From contig CAKRHP010000009.1 of assembly GCA_934339135.1 (NCBI GenBank), positions 78,595 to 142,594 on the forward strand: a stretch of DNA of 64,000 nucleotides, read 5' to 3'. The DNA is from an uncultured Lachnospiraceae bacterium. Lineage in GTDB: Bacteria > Bacillota > Clostridia > Lachnospirales > Lachnospiraceae. This document shows, piece by piece, positions 1-8,951 of this stretch. Each line of letters begins with the position of its first letter. The first letter of the stretch is position 1. A program made the position numbers and the translations under genes. The notes beneath the pieces were generated by a model. That model saw only the letters and a list, made by a program, of their open reading frames with translations. It had not been told where the DNA came from and did not search any database.

Positions 1-237
1 AACTTCATCCATAATATCAATTACAACACCGAAAAATCCACTGGTAGTCAGAACGCTGTCTCCTACCTCCAGAGTAGTGAGCAGAGTATCATGCTCCTTC
101 TGCTGTTTCTTCTGTGGACGGATGGCAAAGAACCAGAAAATACCGATGATAGCTGCATAGATCACTACCATACTGAGAATCCCCTGTGTTGTAGACGCCT
201 GTCCGTTTGCTGATGCCAATACGCTTATTGCATTCAT
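1..237 (-). CDS. yajC: YajC, preprotein translocase accessory subunit (partial)
   Basis: YajC is a small single-span membrane protein that associates with SecDF next to the Sec translocon. The first 79 codons are visible; the C-terminus lies beyond the left edge. The protein has a short polar N-terminus, one hydrophobic segment at about residues 20-42, then the family hallmark RPQKKQQKEH and the start of the small beta domain (LEVGDSVLTTSGFFGVV). The ATG at 237 overlaps the tgt stop as ATGA, so the two are translationally coupled. The tgt-yajC order is standard in Bacillota and supports the call. Not in doubt apart from the missing end. Confidence 0.93.
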   Translation of the reverse strand, partial: MNAISVLASANGQASTTQGILSMVVIYAAIIGIFWFFAIRPQKKQQKEHDTLLTTLEVGDSVLTTSGFFGVVIDIMDEV

Positions 238-1364
238 TTTAGTTCCTCCATACTTTCTAATTTTTTCTTTTTATATTCCTGGAAGCATCCCTGTTCGATC
301 GCCTCCCGAATTTCTTCCATTAAATGATTATAGAACCACAGATTGTGCGTTACCATGCAACGAAGTCCCAGCATTTCCTTGGCTTTTAGCAGATGACGGA
401 TATAAGCACGGCTGTACCTGCGGCATACCGGACATCCACAATCCTCATCCAACGGCCGGTCATCTCTCTCATACTTTGCATTAAAGAGATTCATCTTTCC
501 ATGGTTGGTGTATGCATGACCATGTCTGCCATTGCGGGCAGGATATACGCAGTCAAAGAAATCCACACCACGCTCCACAGCCTCCAGAATATTCTGTGGT
601 GTACCCACTCCCATCAGATAAACCGGCTTGTCCTCCGGCAGATAATCAATCGTCTTCTCGATGACCTCATACATTTCATCGTGGGTTTCTCCCACTGCCA
701 GACCACCAAAAGCATATCCAGCCAGATCCATCTCTGAGATTCTTTTGGCATGCTCGATCCGGATATCCTCAAAAGTACCCCCCTGATTGATACCAAATAA
801 TAACTGATGAGGATTCAACGTCTCCTCCAGACCATTCAGACGATTCATTTCCTTCTGACAACGCTCCAGCCATCTTGTGGTACGGTCAACAGAATCCTGC
901 ATATACTTCCTGGTGGCAGGATGCGGCGGACACTCATCAAATGCCATCGCTATCGTCGAAGCAAGATGCGACTGTATCTGCATGCTCTCCTCCGGTCCCA
1001 TAAAAATGCGGTGACCGTCAATGTGGGAGTTAAAATATACACCTTCCTCTTTGATCTTGCGAAGTCCCGCCAGAGAGAAAACCTGAAATCCACCGGAATC
1101 TGTCAGCACCGGACGATCCCAGACAGCAAACTTACGGATGCCTCCCATGTCATAAACCACATCATCCCCGGGTCTCACATGAAGATGATAGGTATTGCAC
1201 AGCATGATCTGTGTCTCTATCTCCTCCAGATCTCTGGTAGAAACGGCTCCCTTGATAGCACCGATCGTGCCGACATTCATAAACACCGGAGTCTCCACTG
1301 TCCCGTGAACCGTCTCCAGCCTGGCACGTTTCGCCCTTCCATCCTTACATAATACCTTATACAT
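234..1364 (-). CDS. tgt: queuine/preQ1 tRNA-guanine transglycosylase
   Basis: Exchanges guanine-34 for preQ1 in the anticodons of Asp, Asn, His and Tyr tRNAs, a cytosolic step in queuosine synthesis. Visible motifs are TDSGGFQVF near residue 90 (catalytic Asp), GINQGG, GGLAVGE, MGVGTP, the FDCVYPAR nucleophile block near 265, and a zinc site starting CGCPVC with a downstream His. The reading frame extends upstream, but the ATG at 1364 is preferred because GGAGGAAAT lies just before it; this gives 376 residues, normal for the family. Its stop overlaps the yajC start. Function is secure. Confidence 0.96.
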   Translation of the reverse strand: MYKVLCKDGRAKRARLETVHGTVETPVFMNVGTIGAIKGAVSTRDLEEIETQIMLCNTYHLHVRPGDDVVYDMGGIRKFAVWDRPVLTDSGGFQVFSLAGLRKIKEEGVYFNSHIDGHRIFMGPEESMQIQSHLASTIAMAFDECPPHPATRKYMQDSVDRTTRWLERCQKEMNRLNGLEETLNPHQLLFGINQGGTFEDIRIEHAKRISEMDLAGYAFGGLAVGETHDEMYEVIEKTIDYLPEDKPVYLMGVGTPQNILEAVERGVDFFDCVYPARNGRHGHAYTNHGKMNLFNAKYERDDRPLDEDCGCPVCRRYSRAYIRHLLKAKEMLGLRCMVTHNLWFYNHLMEEIREAIEQGCFQEYKKKKLESMEELK

Positions 1365-1422
1365 TCTTTTTATTTCCTCCAATATGTCTATCCGCGATAA
1401 TAGCACCGGAATGCCCTCTGTG

Positions 1423-1881
1423 TCAATATCTGCGGAATAAATCTAATAAGAATTTAATAATTAGAATGATCGCTACGACAGGAATGACAACCGTTACAGT
1501 AAGCTTTAGCACAAAGATCAGCACCGCGATCACAATGATGGCAATAGAGATCAGCATCGCATAACGGAATACCTTATCATACCATTTTTCACCGGAGCCT
1601 CCATTCGGATAAACACTGTCTGTCCGGGTTTCCCTGCTGTAATCATCTCTCGCCTGTTCCTTATAAAAATCTGCCATGGGTCCTTTTGAAGCCGTAAAAG
1701 AATCAATCAGTGTTCTCGCGATCAGCCGGGGATCTCCCAGTTCCTCGCACACCTCTCTCTCAGACTTACTGCTCTCCGCAAAATAATTATCATAATAGCG
1801 GATATTGTCCTCAATATCCTGTACCGGAATATTGCCCTCTAACGCCATGCGCAGTTCTGATAGAAACTCTCTTCTGGTCAT
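1423..1881 (-). CDS. DUF1700/HAAS-domain membrane protein
   Basis: The first 60 or so residues (MTRREFLSELRMAL...YYDNYFAES, then ELGDP) match the DUF1700/HAAS helical domain, usually found in small membrane proteins linked to PadR-type regulators or envelope stress. A single long hydrophobic stretch at about residues 107-145 forms one or two membrane helices. GGAGGATAGAGC precedes the ATG. It lies between tgt and fba with a strong hairpin upstream, so it may be read partly through from fba. No PadR gene is adjacent. The family assignment is fairly firm; the role is unknown. Confidence 0.75.
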   Translation of the reverse strand: MTRREFLSELRMALEGNIPVQDIEDNIRYYDNYFAESSKSEREVCEELGDPRLIARTLIDSFTASKGPMADFYKEQARDDYSRETRTDSVYPNGGSGEKWYDKVFRYAMLISIAIIVIAVLIFVLKLTVTVVIPVVAIILIIKFLLDLFRRY

Positions 1882-1906
1882 GCTCTATCCTCCATTATAG
1901 AAACAA

Positions 1907-1938
1907 CTTTGCAGCCTGCATAAATACAGGCTGCAAAG
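1907..1938 (-). terminator. hairpin after fba
   Basis: A perfect 12-bp stem (CTTTGCAGCCTG with CAGGCTGCAAAG) and 8-nt loop lies downstream of fba. On the minus strand it is followed by TTGTTTCTAT, a modest U-tract. It probably ends fba transcription or lets some through to the DUF1700 gene. Confidence 0.65.
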
Positions 1939-2004
1939 CTGTTATATCCGTGTACGGCAGATGCCGTTATGCCCACTGCCGTCTCTATATATTCCTTTGT
2001 CGGT

Positions 2005-2874
2005 TTAGTTGAAAGCCTTTCCAACAGATCCGAAAAGCTCCATCTTCTCCTTAACAGTAGCTTTAATAGCCTCTGCGCCAGGAGCAAGAAGCTTACGAGG
2101 ATCAAAGCCCTTGCCCTGAAGGTCCTTCCCCTCCTCAATATACTTACGGGTAGCTTCCTGGAATGCAAGCTGACACTCTGTATTTACATTGATCTTTGCA
2201 ACACCGAGAGAGATTGCTTTCTTGATCATATCTGCCGGGATGCCTGTACCACCATGAAGCACGAGAGGCATATCACCAGTCTTAGCCTGAATCGCATCGA
2301 GAGTCTCAAAGCTCAGACCAGCCCAGTTCTCAGGATACTTACCATGGATGTTACCGATACCTGCTGCAAGCATGGTTACACCAAGATCTGCAACCTTCTT
2401 ACACTCCTCAGGATCTGCACACTCACCGGCACCGATGACACCGTCTTCCTCGCCACCGATAGAACCAACCTCTGCCTCAAGAGAAAGGCCAAGGATGCTA
2501 CAAGCATTTACAAGCTCTGTCGTCTTCTGTACGTTCTCCTCGATCGGAAGGCTGGAACCATCAAACATGATAGAAGAGAAACCTGCATTGATACAAGCCT
2601 TTGCACCCTCGAATGAACCGTGATCCAGATGAAGTGCTACAGGAACTGTGATGTTAAGCTCCTCGATCATTCCCTTTACCATACCAACGATAGTCTTGTA
2701 ACCACACATATACTTTCCAGCACCCTCAGATACACCAAGGATAACCGGTGACTCCAGCTCCTGTGCTGTCTGAAGAATAGACTTTGTCCACTCCAGATTG
2801 TTGATATTAAACTGACCTACTGCATAGTGACCTGCTTTTGCTTTTGTAAGCATTTCTTTTGCTGATACTAACAT
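2005..2874 (-). CDS. fba: class II fructose-1,6-bisphosphate aldolase
   Basis: Zinc-dependent glycolytic aldolase that interconverts fructose-1,6-bisphosphate with dihydroxyacetone phosphate and glyceraldehyde-3-phosphate. Class II marks are LHLDHGS near residue 83 (zinc His and catalytic Asp), EAEVGSIGGEED, GNIHGKYP (zinc His), LVLHGGTGIP (zinc His) and INVNTE (phosphate loop). The length, 289 residues, suits the bacterial homodimeric form. An AT-rich promoter with a TATAAT-like -10 lies just upstream. It is followed by a strong hairpin. Tagatose-bisphosphate aldolase is a close relative, but the isolated housekeeping setting favours Fba. Confidence 0.94.
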   Translation of the reverse strand: MLVSAKEMLTKAKAGHYAVGQFNINNLEWTKSILQTAQELESPVILGVSEGAGKYMCGYKTIVGMVKGMIEELNITVPVALHLDHGSFEGAKACINAGFSSIMFDGSSLPIEENVQKTTELVNACSILGLSLEAEVGSIGGEEDGVIGAGECADPEECKKVADLGVTMLAAGIGNIHGKYPENWAGLSFETLDAIQAKTGDMPLVLHGGTGIPADMIKKAISLGVAKINVNTECQLAFQEATRKYIEEGKDLQGKGFDPRKLLAPGAEAIKATVKEKMELFGSVGKAFN

Positions 2875-2973
2875 AATCTTAATCCTCCATTTGTATAATT
2901 CACTACAAAAACCTCAATTCGTTGCTATTATATACCATTTTTTTCAAAAAGAAAATAGCAATTCTATAAAATA

Positions 2974-3810
2974 TTAATGAAATAACGCTTTAATATCGTC
3001 CATATGCTTCATTGCCTGATCATATCCCGCCTGCCAGGACTGCCGCAGAACCTTCACATCCTTTTCCAGACTTTTCAGCGGAGTCTCCGGGCGCAGCAGC
3101 ACGGCACGCCCCTGTTTTTCCAGCTCTTCACAAAGTTTTACGGAGCGGTTGTACTTTTTGTAACGGTTGACCAGTGCACGGGCAATGGCCGGATATTTCT
3201 TTTCAATGCTGCGGGCGATCAGAATATCTGAACGGCGGCATGCCTTGATATATCCCTTCGGCCTGGTAAGCACTACCAGCACCTTTTCATTGCCATCAGA
3301 CAACACCTTATCGATGGGGATCGGATCAGCAAGTCCGCCGTCAAAGTATTCTCTGCCCCGGATCACCGCCGGAGGAATGATCCCCGGCAATGCACAGGTA
3401 CCGTGAAACACTTCAAAATCCCTGTCAATATCCTTCTGGGTAAAATACTGTACATGACCTGTCTGTGCGTCCGTGGTAACCGCAATAAACTGACCGTCAT
3501 ATTTCTGAAAGGTTTCCATGTCAAAGGGAACATGGATGTTTGGAATATCACGAAACGCAAACTGCACTCCAAACATGCTTCTTTCCTTCAGAAGATTTCT
3601 CTTGCCCATATACCGCTTGTCGTTGCGGTACTTTTCCAGCACCTCAATGTTGCGTCCTCTCTGTCTGGAAATATACGATGCCGCATCGGCACTTCCTGCG
3701 GACACCCCGATACAATAAGGAAACATAATGTCCTCATCCAGTAAAGCATCCATCACACCACAACTAAACACCGGGCGGAATGTTCCACCCTCAAATAATA
3801 CTGCCGGCAT
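2974..3810 (-). CDS. patatin-like phospholipase family protein
   Basis: A predicted cytosolic serine acyl hydrolase. The nucleophile elbow is GVSAGS near residue 38 and the dyad Asp lies in FDGGLADPIP near residue 160. The oxyanion loop reads EGGTFRPVF, a variant of the usual GGGxRG. The remainder is typical of the YjjU-like patatin group (IDRDFEVFHGTCALPGIIPP). An ATG at 3819 is in frame, but AAAGG abuts it; that site is correctly spaced for the ATG at 3810, which is used here. The gene follows copA closely and could be co-transcribed with it. Substrate unknown. Confidence 0.85.
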   Translation of the reverse strand: MPAVLFEGGTFRPVFSCGVMDALLDEDIMFPYCIGVSAGSADAASYISRQRGRNIEVLEKYRNDKRYMGKRNLLKERSMFGVQFAFRDIPNIHVPFDMETFQKYDGQFIAVTTDAQTGHVQYFTQKDIDRDFEVFHGTCALPGIIPPAVIRGREYFDGGLADPIPIDKVLSDGNEKVLVVLTRPKGYIKACRRSDILIARSIEKKYPAIARALVNRYKKYNRSVKLCEELEKQGRAVLLRPETPLKSLEKDVKVLRQSWQAGYDQAMKHMDDIKALFH

Positions 3811-3832
3811 ACCTGCCATCCTTTCTCAAAGC

Positions 3833-4060
3833 TTACTCTACAGAAACCACCTTGTAATCCAGCTCCTCTACTGCCTTTGTCAGCACATCATCTGCCACAT
3901 CCGCTGTAAGTGTAACAACTGCCGTTCCTTTCTCGTGGCTTGCCTGAGCCTCTGCCACACCGTCAATGGCCTCCAGAGCCTTCTTTACATGTGCCTCACA
4001 ATGTCCGCACATCATTCCCTCAATATGAATTGTTTTTGTCATTTGATTGTCCTCCTCTTT
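3833..4060 (-). other. internal ribosome site that could release a free CopZ-like domain from copA
   Basis: Inside the copA frame, AAAGAGGAGG (4051-4060) lies 8 nt before an in-frame ATG (4042). Starting there would yield a 69-residue protein that is exactly one complete HMA domain with a metal-binding MCGHC motif, as in the copper chaperone CopZ. The preceding linker is polar and looks like a former intergenic region. What is seen is the ribosome site and start codon; separate translation is inferred. Confidence 0.5.
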
Positions 4061-6388
4061 CTTATTATTAGAACTATCTGAAATAATATTAACTGCGATC
4101 GCATCTTTTCTTTTGTGATCCCTGCCGGCATTGTGAAGCTTAAAAAGATTCAGACGCAGAGCATTTGTTACAACGCAGAAGCTTGACAGACTCATGGCCG
4201 CCGCTCCAAACATCGGATTTAACTTCCAGCCAAACAACGGGATCCAGACTCCTGCCGCCAGCGGAATCCCAATGACATTATAAATAAATGCCCAGAAAAG
4301 ATTTTCATGAATATTTCTCAGTGCCGCCCGGCTTAACCGGATCGCCGCAGGCACATCACTGAGACGGCTCTTCATCAGGACCACATCTGCCGCATCAATG
4401 GCAACATCCGTACCTGCGCCAATGGCAATACCCATATCCGCTCTGGTAAGTGCCGGTGCATCATTGATGCCATCGCCCACCATCGCTACCTTGCCAAACT
4501 TTTGCAGCTCGCGGATCACATTTTCTTTGCCATCCGGCAATACATCTGCTACCACCTCATCCACACCGGCCTGTGCACCAATGGCTTCTGCCGTTCTACG
4601 GTTGTCTCCTGTGAGCATTACCACATGGATGCCCATATTCTGAAGCTCTCGGACTGCCTGTGGGCTGTCCTCCTTGATTACATCCGCTACCGCGATCATA
4701 CCGATATACCGGTCATCCCGCAGGAAGCACAGAGGCGTCTTTCCCTGTCCGGCAAGCTCCTGTGCCTGTTTTGTTACCTGTCCAGAAAGTCCGGTACGAC
4801 TACTGATATAAGCAACACTTCCACCGGTAAGATGTACTCCCTCGCAGACAGCCGACAGACCATTGCCCAGTAGTGCCTGAAATTCACTGACTTCCTTAGA
4901 GCTTACACCTTTTTGGGTACCATAGTCAAGAACGGCCCTCGCCAAAGGATGCTCACTCATCTGCTCCAGATGGAAGGCATCCTCCAAAAGCTGCTCTTCC
5001 GTTACGCCCTCTGCCGGCAGAAGATCCGTAACCTCCGGCTCACCCCGGGTGATCGTTCCTGTCTTATCCAGTGCCACGATCGCTGTCTTGCCGGTTTCTT
5101 CCATGGAAACTGCGGTTTTAAACAGAATACCGTTTCTGGCTCCCACACCATTTGCCACCATGATCGCTACCGGTGTCGCAAGGCCCAGAGCACAGGGGCA
5201 GCTGATCACCAGAACAGAGATGCCCCTTGCCAGGGCAAAGCCGATATCTTTTCCAAGCAGAAGCCAGACAAGGATCGTGATCACAGCGATCGTAACAACC
5301 GCCGGCACAAATACACCGGAAACCTGATCGGCTATTTTGGCGATTGGTGCCTTTGTTGCCGCTGCGTCACTGACCATCCGGATGATCTTTGACAGGGTGG
5401 TATCTTCTCCCACTCTGGTGGCCTCACAGCGAAGCACACCGGACTGGTTGATGGTAGCCGCCGATACAGTGTCGCCCTGTGCCTTATCCACAGGAATACT
5501 CTCACCGGTCAGCGCTGACTCATCAACAGCACTACTTCCTTCCAGCACGACACCGTCCACCGGAATATTTCCGCCGGGGCGTACTACATAGATATCCCCC
5601 TTCTTTACCTGCTCCACCGGCACCTCAACCTCTGCGCTGTCACGCACCAGCACAGCCGTTTTGGGTGCCAGGTTCATCAGGCCCTTGAGGGCATCTGTGG
5701 TTTTCCCCTTGGAATATGCTTCCAGCATCTTCCCAACGGTGATCAGTGTCAGGATCATTGCGGCAGACTCAAAATAAAACTCATGCATATACCCCATCAC
5801 CGCATCTGCATTGCCCTTCACCTGGGCATCCGTCATAGCAAAAAGTGCATAGGTGCTATACACAAATGCAGCAGTAGAACCTAAGGCAACCAATGTATCC
5901 ATATTGGGCGCACGGTGCCAGAGGCTCTTAAAACCGCTGATAAAAAACTTCTGATTCAGTACCATAATGATCACGGTCAGCAGAAGCTGTGCCAGTCCCA
6001 TGGCCACATGATTTCCTTCCAAAAACGATGGCAACGGCCATCCCCACATCATATGTCCCATGGACAGATACATCAGAAGCAGCAGGAAAATGATCGACGA
6101 GAGAAGTCTCCGGCGAAGAACCGGTGTCTCCCGGTCCTTTAGAGAATCCTGCAAAGAATCAAAACCTCCCTCCTTTGCCCGCTCCTGTCCTCCCTTGGGA
6201 CTTGCTCCATAGCCGGCCTCCTCCACCGCCTGAATGATGGCAGACTGGGATGCAGTTCCCTCGACACCCATAGAATTGGTCAGAAGGCTCACCGAGCAGG
6301 AGGTAACACCCTCCACGCCGGAAACCGCCTTTTCCACCCTGGCACTGCAGGCCGCACAACTCATCCCGGTTACAATATATTGTTCCAT
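3833..6388 (-). CDS. copA: copper-exporting P1B-type ATPase with N- and C-terminal HMA domains
   Basis: Membrane pump that exports Cu(I) using ATP. In order: an HMA domain with CAAC at about residue 12; transmembrane helices from about 95; the actuator loop TGES near 290; the CPC motif in [12 protein letters not shown] near 395; the phosphorylation site DKTGT near 440; HP near 485; GDGINDAPA near 645; final helices; then a poorly conserved linker and a second HMA domain with CGHC at 790-793. The 851-residue length and C-terminal HMA domain differ from the more usual tandem N-terminal HMA layout. csoR lies directly upstream as its repressor. Function is secure. Confidence 0.95.
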   Translation of the reverse strand: MEQYIVTGMSCAACSARVEKAVSGVEGVTSCSVSLLTNSMGVEGTASQSAIIQAVEEAGYGASPKGGQERAKEGGFDSLQDSLKDRETPVLRRRLLSSIIFLLLLMYLSMGHMMWGWPLPSFLEGNHVAMGLAQLLLTVIIMVLNQKFFISGFKSLWHRAPNMDTLVALGSTAAFVYSTYALFAMTDAQVKGNADAVMGYMHEFYFESAAMILTLITVGKMLEAYSKGKTTDALKGLMNLAPKTAVLVRDSAEVEVPVEQVKKGDIYVVRPGGNIPVDGVVLEGSSAVDESALTGESIPVDKAQGDTVSAATINQSGVLRCEATRVGEDTTLSKIIRMVSDAAATKAPIAKIADQVSGVFVPAVVTIAVITILVWLLLGKDIGFALARGISVLVISCPCALGLATPVAIMVANGVGARNGILFKTAVSMEETGKTAIVALDKTGTITRGEPEVTDLLPAEGVTEEQLLEDAFHLEQMSEHPLARAVLDYGTQKGVSSKEVSEFQALLGNGLSAVCEGVHLTGGSVAYISSRTGLSGQVTKQAQELAGQGKTPLCFLRDDRYIGMIAVADVIKEDSPQAVRELQNMGIHVVMLTGDNRRTAEAIGAQAGVDEVVADVLPDGKENVIRELQKFGKVAMVGDGINDAPALTRADMGIAIGAGTDVAIDAADVVLMKSRLSDVPAAIRLSRAALRNIHENLFWAFIYNVIGIPLAAGVWIPLFGWKLNPMFGAAAMSLSSFCVVTNALRLNLFKLHNAGRDHKRKDAIAVNIISDSSNNKKEEDNQMTKTIHIEGMMCGHCEAHVKKALEAIDGVAEAQASHEKGTAVVTLTADVADDVLTKAVEELDYKVVSVE

Positions 6389-6415
6389 TGCATTTTCAGC
6401 TCCTTTCCTTTTGCA

Positions 6416-6724
6416 TCACTTCATTAATTTCTGCAGCGTCACCACAAGATCATCCACGGTTTCCTCCTTGCCGTCCAAAATGTCCTGACGCACACATGTC
6501 TTGATATGATTGGCTAAAAGCACCTTATTAAAACTGTTTAAGGCGGCATTGACTGCGGATACCTGAACCAGAATGTCGGTGCAATAGGCATCCTCCTCCA
6601 CCATCCGTTTAATCCCCCGCACCTGTCCTTCGATTCGGCTCAGGCGGTTGATCATGTCCTTATATTCCTTGTCCTGACGCTGTTTTTTGCGTTCACAGCA
6701 ACAGCTTTTTTTCTCTGAATCCAT
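6416..6724 (-). CDS. csoR: CsoR-family copper-sensing repressor
   Basis: All-helical tetrameric repressor that releases DNA on binding Cu(I). The 102-residue protein has the family core (NRLSRIEGQVRGIKRM) and the Cys-His-Cys copper ligands, seen as YCTD near residue 49 and NHIKTC near 74-78. The N-terminus carries an extra CCCE cluster. The operator fills its own promoter and copA begins 27 bp downstream, so csoR-copA is a copper-induced autoregulated operon. RcnR/FrmR relatives have different ligands; the Cys-His-Cys set and copA linkage favour CsoR. Confidence 0.92.
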   Translation of the reverse strand: MDSEKKSCCCERKKQRQDKEYKDMINRLSRIEGQVRGIKRMVEEDAYCTDILVQVSAVNAALNSFNKVLLANHIKTCVRQDILDGKEETVDDLVVTLQKLMK

Positions 6725-6749
6725 ATATCACCCCTGCCTTTCGCAACGG

Positions 6750-6779
6750 ATTATATACCCCCATAGGGTATATTGTCAA
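6750..6779 (-). promoter_or_regulatory. csoR-copA promoter with CsoR operator
   Basis: On the minus strand a consensus TTGACA (6774-6779) and TATAAT (6750-6755) are 18 bp apart. The spacer holds the inverted repeat ATATACCC-N5-GGGTATAT (6753-6773), the G/C-tract palindrome known for CsoR operators. Confidence 0.85.
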
Positions 6780-6844
6780 CCTTATTTGTTAATAAAATCT
6801 TCCCCTAATTTCACAGAATTTATCAATAACCAAAGCTCACACTT

Positions 6845-6897
6845 TTGTCAACCAATTTCATTTTATGGTTGACAGAACTTTTTTTCTCCGTTATACT
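6845..6897 (+). promoter_or_regulatory. bioY promoter with BirA operator
   Basis: TTGTCAACC and GGTTGACAG form an inverted repeat with a 13-bp spacer, the geometry of Bacillus BirA sites. The right arm contains the -35 TTGACA (6869-6874), followed by 17 bp and TATACT (6892-6897). Biotin-bound BirA would block the -35 box. Confidence 0.8.
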
Positions 6898-6987
6898 TTG
6901 TTGCGAAGGTTAGGAATTTTCCTGATCAAATTTATATATTATTTCATACTCGGATTTTGAGAAAAAACAAAAGAAAAGAGGTATCTT

Positions 6988-7554
6988 ATGAACGACTCAA
7001 CAACTGTTACCGGCAAAAGATTTACCACACAGCGGCTGGCTCTGATGGCAATGTTTGCAGCAATTCTCTGCGTCTCTGCCTACATCAGCGTACCGCTTCC
7101 ATTTACAGGATATCATGTGACATTCCTGAATTTCATTATCACACTGATCGCTCTCGTGTTTCCGCTGGAGCAGTCTCTGCTGATCTCTGTTGTATGGCTT
7201 CTCCTGGGTGCTGTAGGAGTACCGGTATTCATTGGCGGAAACGCCGGCATTGGATACCTCATGGGACCTCTCGGCGGATACACGGTTGCTTTTATCCTCG
7301 TAGCTCTCCTGTTACCACTGCTTCGTGGAGCGAAATATAATCGTATCCGTTACACAATCGTGTCTGTGGCATCTGTTATATTTGTAGATTTATTTGGTAT
7401 GGTATGGCTGAAACTCATGAACGATATGCCATGGAAAACTGCATGGGTTGCAGGATTTTTCTCCTTTATTATCCTTGATCTGGTAAAGGCCGTTGTGGTT
7501 GCCCAGATCGTTCCTGCATTTCATAAGATCATGCGGGATCAGACACAGGAATAA
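6988..7554 (+). CDS. bioY: biotin transporter substrate-binding subunit BioY
   Basis: S-component of an ECF-type transporter that takes up biotin across the membrane. The 188-residue protein has about six hydrophobic segments and the BioY features SVPLPFTG near residue 32, the GAVGVPVF region and GGNAGIGYLMGPLGGY near residue 82. GAGGTATCTT precedes the ATG. The energising EcfA/EcfT proteins are not nearby and would be supplied by a shared module elsewhere. The BirA-type operator supports both the substrate and biotin repression. A strong terminator follows. Confidence 0.93.
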   Translation: MNDSTTVTGKRFTTQRLALMAMFAAILCVSAYISVPLPFTGYHVTFLNFIITLIALVFPLEQSLLISVVWLLLGAVGVPVFIGGNAGIGYLMGPLGGYTVAFILVALLLPLLRGAKYNRIRYTIVSVASVIFVDLFGMVWLKLMNDMPWKTAWVAGFFSFIILDLVKAVVVAQIVPAFHKIMRDQTQE

Positions 7555-7640
7555 ATCTATAACAAGCTTTATACAGGGGAAACAAGAAAGAAATTTTCGT
7601 CAACAGGAAATTCTTTCATCCGCAAAATTTATATTTTGCA

Positions 7641-7686
7641 AAACAAGAGGCATTGAAAATTATTCCTTTTTCAATGCCTCTTGTTT
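7641..7686. terminator. bidirectional terminator between bioY and aroB
   Basis: A 19-bp stem (AAACAAGAGGCATTGAAAA and its complement) with an 8-nt loop, bordered by A- and T-rich runs on both sides. It serves the convergent bioY (+) and aroB (-) transcripts. Confidence 0.9.
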
Positions 7687-7698
7687 ATTTATAATTGA

Positions 7699-8817
7699 TC
7701 AATCCATTTTCATAATGATCTCTCTGGCAGTTTCTTCGCTCACCGGAGCCGCAAAGCTGCCGTCCGGAAACTCTACGATATCTCCAATGCCCTTCTGCAG
7801 GACGAAACGGAGCTGTCCGTTTTTTACCTTCTTATCTGTATACAGCTTTTTGACAAGTACCTCTCTGTCAATATACTCCGGAATCTCTGTCGGAAGTCCG
7901 GCCCGTTTCAAAAGCTTTACAACACATTCCACCTGCTCCTTCGTCACATAACCCATCTGACGGGACAGATGAAGCTGTGCCACCAGTCCAATGGAAACCG
8001 CCTCTCCGTGAAGAAGTCTGTAATCGCTGACCGTTTCTATGGCACGTCCAACGGTGTGTCCAAGATTCAGGACTTCTCTCAGACCGCTCTCCCGCTCATC
8101 CTTCATAACGACATGATATTTAATGCTGCAGTTTTCCTCTGCCATATGCTCACAAAGCACCGGATCCAGTGCTAAAAGCTCCTCCATATGCTGCTCCAGG
8201 AAATCAAAAAACTCTCCCTTTGTGGCAAGACATGCATGCTTGATGGTCTCTGCCATACCGCTGGAAAGCTGTCTCTGTGGCAAAGTTTTCCATGTGGCAA
8301 TATCTAAATAAACTTTCTGCGGCTGATTAAACAGACCGATCAGATTTGTCGCAAGAGGGGTATCTACTGCCGTCTTCCCCCCTACGGATGCATCGGCTGC
8401 CGCCAGAAGTGTCGTGGCATAATTGACGAAAGGAACACCTCTTCCATAGGTGCCGGCAATAAAACCTGCCAGATCTGTGACTACACCGCCTCCGACTGCA
8501 ATAATGCCACAGTCCCTGCGGTATTCCTTTGCCAGCATGGCATCCTCGATCATTTCCTTCGTCTGGCGTGTCTTACTCTTCTCTCCTGCCGGAAAAGTAA
8601 AGATATTTACCGTAAAGCCTGCCACTTCAAGCTTCTGTGCGATGGGCTCCGCATACCGCTTTTCCACTTCACTGTCTGTAATGACTGCCAGCTTCTTTTT
8701 GCCTCCCAGCAGTCCGTTTTTCATATCCTCTACCAGATGATCCATCAGATCAAATCCGATCTCAATGGGATAACTGTCATCGACGACCCGTTTTAATTCT
8801 ACCTGAAATGTAGCCAT
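7699..8817 (-). CDS. aroB: 3-dehydroquinate synthase
   Basis: Second step of the shikimate pathway: converts DAHP to 3-dehydroquinate using NAD and a divalent metal. Visible features are the GGGVVTDLAGF nucleotide-binding block near residue 107, ADASVGGKTAVD near 140, the metal-ligand Glu in SGMAETIKH near 192, and His in LGHTVGRA near 255 and LLHGEAVS near 270. The length, 372 residues, is normal. The usual PTTLLA loop reads YATTLLA here, a minor deviation. It is not in an aromatic amino-acid operon. AGGTGA precedes the ATG. Confidence 0.93.
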   Translation of the reverse strand: MATFQVELKRVVDDSYPIEIGFDLMDHLVEDMKNGLLGGKKKLAVITDSEVEKRYAEPIAQKLEVAGFTVNIFTFPAGEKSKTRQTKEMIEDAMLAKEYRRDCGIIAVGGGVVTDLAGFIAGTYGRGVPFVNYATTLLAAADASVGGKTAVDTPLATNLIGLFNQPQKVYLDIATWKTLPQRQLSSGMAETIKHACLATKGEFFDFLEQHMEELLALDPVLCEHMAEENCSIKYHVVMKDERESGLREVLNLGHTVGRAIETVSDYRLLHGEAVSIGLVAQLHLSRQMGYVTKEQVECVVKLLKRAGLPTEIPEYIDREVLVKKLYTDKKVKNGQLRFVLQKGIGDIVEFPDGSFAAPVSEETAREIIMKMD

Positions 8818-8885
8818 TCTGTCACCTAACCTTTCCCCCTGTCCGAAGCATTTCTATCCTGTACCGGTCACAAACAAAAGACAGG

Positions 8886-8916
8886 GAACTGTGTCCTATT
8901 GTAACACAGTTCCCCG
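8886..8916 (-). terminator. terminator of the GntR-ABC operon
   Basis: An 11-bp GC-rich stem (GGGAACTGTGT with ACACAGTTCCC) follows the permease gene. On the minus strand the sequence after it is CTGTCTTTTGTTTG. Confidence 0.8.
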
Positions 8917-8951
8917 TCCATGACTACGTTTTCTCTTGAATTTATTTCCCC

